From an uncultured Spirochaetia bacterium (GTDB lineage: Bacteria; Spirochaetota; Spirochaetia; CAKZLE01), in NCBI GenBank assembly GCA_937125225.1, contig CAKZLE010000003.1, forward strand, positions 57,149-121,148: DNA of 64,000 bases, given 5' to 3'. Positions 60,404 through 64,000 of the stretch are shown in pieces. The notes under the pieces were generated by a model that searched no databases, had not been told where the DNA came from, and was given only the letters and a program-made list of their open reading frames with translations. Position numbers and translations under genes: made by a program. The stretch's first letter is position 1, and the number at the start of each line of letters is the position of its first letter.

Positions 60404-61422
60404 TATTTCATTCCCAAGTATTTGTTCGTAGCTGCAGTTCCCTCTTCACCAGTTGCCTGCATATTCATCGCTGCTCTGATCGCATCGATATTCTCAGGTA
60501 TTACTACTGCTTCCTGTGGGATATTGATCGCAAACATGATGTCTTTTCCACTCTTTACAATTGAATCTTCCCAGAGTGCGATCTCATACATGTCACCTCT
60601 TGGGTTCCCAAGGTCTCGTGCATACTTGAACAGTGATGCATTACCGAGGAATCCATCTGCAAGTCGTACCACTCGAATTCTTGGATGTGCTTCAAAGATC
60701 TCAAGGAGTTCCTCTTTACTAATATCCTCTTTCGGTGTTACCACTGCGGTGATGATATGTCCATGTGTTACCGGTGTATGAACAAGTATACCTGTCGCAT
60801 CGATATGAGGCATGATCGTCATCAGGTCTAGTGCCTGGTGGCTAGGTGCTGAGTCTACCTGAAGAGCATTAGTCAGTCCTCGGTGATAGTCACCAGGATC
60901 TGCTACTCGTCTGATGATCGTGATCGCTGTCTTCACGACACCGACTGCTTTATCGATACAATCCATGGCTCTGATCAATCCGGTTGTGTTACAACTTGTC
61001 AGTTTTAGGTAATCGACTCCGAGTCCCTTCTCATAGTTAGCATAACCATGGAAGAATACATCAGCTACATCATTACTCTCTCCACCTTGGAAGATCGCTT
61101 TGGTATTATATTTCTTATAGATCTCTTTGTTCTTCGCACCGATTCCTGCACTGGTCGCATCGAACATGATATCTACTTTCTGTACTAAGTCTTCTAAGGT
61201 TCCTGTTACCGGAATACCTTTATCTGTAAGAAGGTTGATCTTCTCTGGTACTGCGGTATATAAGTCATATGGCATGCCTCGTTCATACAGTGCCTGAACT
61301 GGAAGTGTTGGAGCCACATCTGCTACTCCCACTAGTTCCATGTCACCCTGTGCTGCTACTCCATCTGCGAGTCGCTGTCCGATTACTCCGTATCCTGCTA
61401 CACCTACTTTTATTTTTCCCAT
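60403..61422 (-). CDS. Archaeal-type (class II) glyceraldehyde-3-phosphate dehydrogenase-like protein
   Basis: 339 residues. The Rossmann opener VGVAGYGVIGQRLAD, the archaeal block AIFQGGE (109-115) and catalytic Cys144 in TSCNTTGL identify the type II family, unlike the bacterial GAPDH (SNASCTTNC). RRVADP (171-176) keeps the arginine pair. The archaeal SHHGPD motif is SHQALD (194-199): the second histidine is Gln196. PTTLMH-like segment is PVTHGH. It should make an acyl phosphate from an aldehyde, but the altered motif suggests another substrate. GGAGAGG precedes the ATG. Pairs with the PGK-like gene. Confidence 0.87.
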   Translation of the reverse strand: MGKIKVGVAGYGVIGQRLADGVAAQGDMELVGVADVAPTLPVQALYERGMPYDLYTAVPEKINLLTDKGIPVTGTLEDLVQKVDIMFDATSAGIGAKNKEIYKKYNTKAIFQGGESNDVADVFFHGYANYEKGLGVDYLKLTSCNTTGLIRAMDCIDKAVGVVKTAITIIRRVADPGDYHRGLTNALQVDSAPSHQALDLMTIMPHIDATGILVHTPVTHGHIITAVVTPKEDISKEELLEIFEAHPRIRVVRLADGFLGNASLFKYARDLGNPRGDMYEIALWEDSIVKSGKDIMFAINIPQEAVVIPENIDAIRAAMNMQATGEEGTAATNKYLGMK

Positions 61423-61479
61423 GATTGCCTCTCCATAATAATTAAAATGTTATATCCGCCATGGATCAGACGGTACTTC

Positions 61480-62265
61480 TTATCTCTCTGGGAATGCCTC
61501 AGAGAAATCTTTTACGAGATTTCGAGCCATAGCTCCTAAAGAAACGGTATCAGACATCAACAATAACAGTTGATAGCCCTTCTCATATTTCTTTGTAGCC
61601 TGGTCCCAAGAACCACCGACTGTTGCCAGGATCTTGTCACTAGCGAAGACCTTTTCCTCGATAGTCTTGATCACAGCCTGAACTTCAGGATGTGCTGAGT
61701 TACCGAAGTGCCCCATACTTGTCGCGAGGTCCATAGGTCCGATGAAGATACCATCGAGACCATCGACTGCCAACAGGTCATCGATATTGTTGACAGCTTC
61801 CATTGTTTCTATAGCAGTCATGAGGAAGATCTCATCATTAGCCTGCTTCATATAGTCCATTGAGTTATTTCCGAAGTGAGGGCCTCTTGGGGAACCCGAT
61901 ACTCCACGGATACCTTCTAGAGGATATTTCACCGCTTTAACAGCAGCTTCTGCCTCTTCTTTGGTATTCACATAGGGCACAAGCAGTCCGAAAGTTCCTG
62001 CATCAAGGATCTTCTTGATCATGACGAAATCATTCCATGGGGCTCGTACGAAAGGAACTGCTGGCTGACCTTTCATTCCCTGTATCTGACCGATAAGAGT
62101 GAGAATATCTCCAGGTCCGTGCTCCATATCGACCATGACCACGTCAAAGCCTGCATCAGCAAGGACTTCTGTTGTGATATTACTTGCAGCCTGAGCCCAA
62201 GCTCCGGTCACACGTTTTCCCTCTCTCAGTAATTTCTTGACTCTATTCTTATTGGTAATTTCCAT
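61480..62265 (-). CDS. HpcH/HpaI-family class II aldolase (2-keto-3-deoxy sugar acid type)
   Basis: 261 residues. Metal and substrate residues of the family are clear: MVDMEHGPGD (Asp/Glu and His), VRAPWND (Arg), AIETMEAVNN (metal Glu) and GPMDLATSMGH (Asp). It cleaves 2-keto-3-deoxy acids to pyruvate and an aldehyde (GarL, HpaI and RhmA relatives); which aldehyde is unknown. GAGGAAACAG before the ATG. It lies 11 bases after the isomerase-like gene and 57 before the GAPDH-like gene. Confidence 0.9.
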   Translation of the reverse strand: MEITNKNRVKKLLREGKRVTGAWAQAASNITTEVLADAGFDVVMVDMEHGPGDILTLIGQIQGMKGQPAVPFVRAPWNDFVMIKKILDAGTFGLLVPYVNTKEEAEAAVKAVKYPLEGIRGVSGSPRGPHFGNNSMDYMKQANDEIFLMTAIETMEAVNNIDDLLAVDGLDGIFIGPMDLATSMGHFGNSAHPEVQAVIKTIEEKVFASDKILATVGGSWDQATKKYEKGYQLLLLMSDTVSLGAMARNLVKDFSEAFPER

Positions 62266-62277
62266 CTGTTTCCTCTT

Positions 62278-63699
62278 CTATTTGAACACAACTGGTTCGA
62301 TATCGAGCATCTTACAGAGCTCTACGAGTTCTTCTACATATTCTCCAGCTACACCTGAGATGTGATTTGAACCATACTCATCAACGAATGCATCCAGATC
62401 AAAATCAACTTTTGCAAAGAGTGCTGGTAGTTGGTGTGGCCCTCGTTCTTTGACGAACTCATCGAGGATATCTGAATTTGGAGTCACAGCGTCACAAGGG
62501 ATGATAGCCATTCGGTATTTTCCGTTTGTTCGATATAGACGCGCTAGCTGCATGTCTCCCTCTGCTGCAAAGAAGCCAGAGATCGCCGCTCCACCAGGTC
62601 TGATAGATTGCTTGATCGTTATCTTGTTCAGATTCTTGTTTGGATCCTTGTCTCTACCTGCATACCAAGCACAGACAGCACCACAGTTGACACAGTAGAT
62701 GGTCTTTCTTGCATCATCAATATGACTAACATCGGCAAAGAATGTAGGCATACCCCCAGAGATCAGTTTCAGGATCTGCTGGGTGAGTGCTCCATCACCA
62801 TCTGCTTCACAGGCCATAACGATCGCATCTTTCTCACCCTCTTCCCCATCAAAGTTGTTAGGAAGGAAGGTTGCTGTCATACACTGAGGAACATAGTTGT
62901 TCGATAGTTCTGGCATACATTTGATGGCTGTGAAATCGAGTCCAAGATCCTTACAGATATCCTTGGTCGCAATATAACAGGCCAATTGAAAATCAAACTT
63001 CTCTTTAGTGAACTTATCATCGTTATAGAGAACTTCTTTCGCATTATCTTCGATCCAGATTCTCATCTTGTCGATTCGACTCTGGTCGATAGTTTCCGCG
63101 ATTCTCAGGATCTCAAGCTGATCGATATGTTCGACATCGATACCAAACTGTTTTCTCCAACCCATTGGGTCAAAAGAAGCTGTATCGATACCAATAGATC
63201 TACCACCGAAATGACCCATCACAGATCCCTTCAATCGTTTTGCAGCCGATGCAGCTCTGATAATAGGAAGAAGTCTCTCTTCATACATCGCTCCATCATA
63301 ATCCATTCGGATTCTCTTATGTTCATTACCAATAGACGCAAGAGCACCTGCAGCGCCAAAGAGCCCTACACAGCCATGAGTACCCATATCTCTATTACCG
63401 AGAATAATGGTATATAGACCCATTCTCTGAACACCGTGAACTACGAGGTTCGGAGATGTCCAACAGGGAGTATGTACGATAAAGACCTCTATTCCAGAGC
63501 CTTTAAGAGCATCTACCTGTTCATTGATATCCTCTCGAGTCCGTGCTACTTCAGGGAAGGAGACCAGATCGACAGGTAGCTTTGAGATCAACTCTACAGC
63601 TGTACCATGTCGAGGTACTGTCATTCGTTCAAATACTTTTGACCACTCGGGTCCTCTATGGTCACCAAAGGTGATAAGTCCTACTTTTGGATAGTTCAT
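62278..63699 (-). CDS. L-fucose/L-arabinose isomerase-family protein
   Basis: 473 residues of the FucI/AraA superfamily: N-terminal VGLITFGDHRGPEW, a middle region with HGCVGLFGAAGALASIG and SVMGHFGGRSIGID, then CMPELSNNYVPQCMTATFLPNN and a metal-site-like CEADGDGALTQQIL, SHIDDARKTIYCVNCGAVCAWYAG. Only part of the usual metal triad (Glu, Asp, His) is evident. FucI-like members of such gene sets may be sugar or sugar-acid isomerases. AAGG lies nine bases before the ATG. Two bases follow the SDR stop. Confidence 0.78.
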   Translation of the reverse strand: MNYPKVGLITFGDHRGPEWSKVFERMTVPRHGTAVELISKLPVDLVSFPEVARTREDINEQVDALKGSGIEVFIVHTPCWTSPNLVVHGVQRMGLYTIILGNRDMGTHGCVGLFGAAGALASIGNEHKRIRMDYDGAMYEERLLPIIRAASAAKRLKGSVMGHFGGRSIGIDTASFDPMGWRKQFGIDVEHIDQLEILRIAETIDQSRIDKMRIWIEDNAKEVLYNDDKFTKEKFDFQLACYIATKDICKDLGLDFTAIKCMPELSNNYVPQCMTATFLPNNFDGEEGEKDAIVMACEADGDGALTQQILKLISGGMPTFFADVSHIDDARKTIYCVNCGAVCAWYAGRDKDPNKNLNKITIKQSIRPGGAAISGFFAAEGDMQLARLYRTNGKYRMAIIPCDAVTPNSDILDEFVKERGPHQLPALFAKVDFDLDAFVDEYGSNHISGVAGEYVEELVELCKMLDIEPVVFK

Positions 63700-63701
63700 G
63701 A

Positions 63702-64000
63702 TTATTTGCCTTCTTTTACGCTTTTTAACAAATCATAGTCTTCATCGGTAACAGTCTTGTATCCTGGTGTTGGATAGGCTTGGAATCCTCGCCCTCCATC
63801 ATTGTATATAGATTGTCCCATGATGAAATCAGAATCTTCACATGCTAGGAATACTGCGAGTCTTCCACATTCTGTGGTAGTTCCGATTCTTCCCAGTGGT
63901 GTTCGAGATAGGATAGTATTGATCAATTGCTTGTCTGATCCTACTCGCCTCATCAGGTCGGTCTCTATAGGACCTGGTGCCATCGCATTGACTTTGATCC
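63702..64000 (-). CDS. Short-chain dehydrogenase/reductase, C-terminal part (runs off right edge)
   Basis: The last 99 residues. IKVNAMAPGPIETDLM is the strand-turn after the catalytic YxxxK region in classical SDRs, followed by the TPLGRIGTTTECGRLAVFLACEDSDFIMGQSIYNDGG tail with the usual NDGG. A further ~25-residue tail (QAYPTPGYKT...EGK) is unusual. The Rossmann motif and Ser/Tyr/Lys are beyond the window. It heads, or belongs near the start of, the operon and could oxidise the starting sugar. Confidence 0.88.
   Translation of the reverse strand, partial: IKVNAMAPGPIETDLMRRVGSDKQLINTILSRTPLGRIGTTTECGRLAVFLACEDSDFIMGQSIYNDGGRGFQAYPTPGYKTVTDEDYDLLKSVKEGK

Noticed and set aside
1..64000. CRISPR array, insertion sequence, prophage or att site
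   Set aside because: No spaced direct repeats, transposase or integrase-like proteins, or tRNA-associated direct repeat were found; the tRNA-Arg has no nearby repeat of its 3' end.

Overview
The window reads as a bacterial chromosome segment, most likely from a free-living, fermentative spirochaete. That placement is inferred from family style. Exported proteins carry the signal-peptide junctions common in that phylum (FAGGKQEA, FAAGQSEE, FANGQQEA). ABC binding proteins are numerous, metabolism looks fermentative (arginine deiminase, sugar phosphorylase), and base composition is moderate with AT-rich promoters. No phage, insertion sequence or CRISPR array was seen.

Layout. 1-7.3 kb: a ROK repressor (cut by the left edge) diverges from a type I sulfatase, followed by a decayed NTF2-like gene, DUF2000, GNAT, a UMP-kinase-type kinase, a PflX-type radical SAM enzyme, a CmpB-type membrane protein, a VOC protein and deoC. 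7.4-13.3 kb: a LacI / amylosucrase-like GH13 / GH65-phosphoglucomutase fusion operon for alpha-glucosides. 13.3-20 kb: housekeeping genes, namely MltG, a coiled-coil protein, a degenerate DEAD-box protein with a DbpA domain, an MBL hydrolase, a DksA-type protein, infA, an Smr protein and a CBS-ACT protein. 20-24.8 kb: the complete livKHMGF branched-chain amino-acid transporter. 25-34.9 kb: Fur, a GntR/FadR regulator, a pentapeptide-repeat protein, twin lipoproteins, a DHFR-like protein, RNHCP-RsgA, an NTF2/SDR/FAD-oxidoreductase trio and tRNA-Arg(CCU).

35-39.7 kb: a second LacI with an alpha-glucoside-type ABC transporter (binding protein plus two permeases). It shares the operator core TGAAAGTGCTTTCA with the GH13/GH65 operon, so uptake and breakdown of one sugar class appear co-regulated although 22 kb apart. 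39.7-48.6 kb: DUF89, DUF547, two TetR regulators, a response regulator / double-PDZ / histidine kinase operon, and pgl-zwf preceded by an operator and a terminated leader. 48.6-54.2 kb: an arginine-deiminase locus (YfcC-type carrier, M20 peptidase, small Cys protein, and convergent arcA-argF). 54.3-56.4 kb: KtrAB potassium uptake.

56.4-64 kb holds the most unusual locus. It contains an SMP-30 lactonase, a LacI regulator and a six-gene operon: SDR (cut by the right edge), fucose/arabinose-isomerase-like protein, HpcH/HpaI aldolase, archaeal-type GAPDH, archaeal-type PGK and Asp/Glu racemase-like protein. The GAPDH and PGK have altered substrate-site residues. The set looks like a sugar pathway in which a non-standard aldehyde is oxidised through an acyl phosphate to yield ATP; the substrate is unknown.
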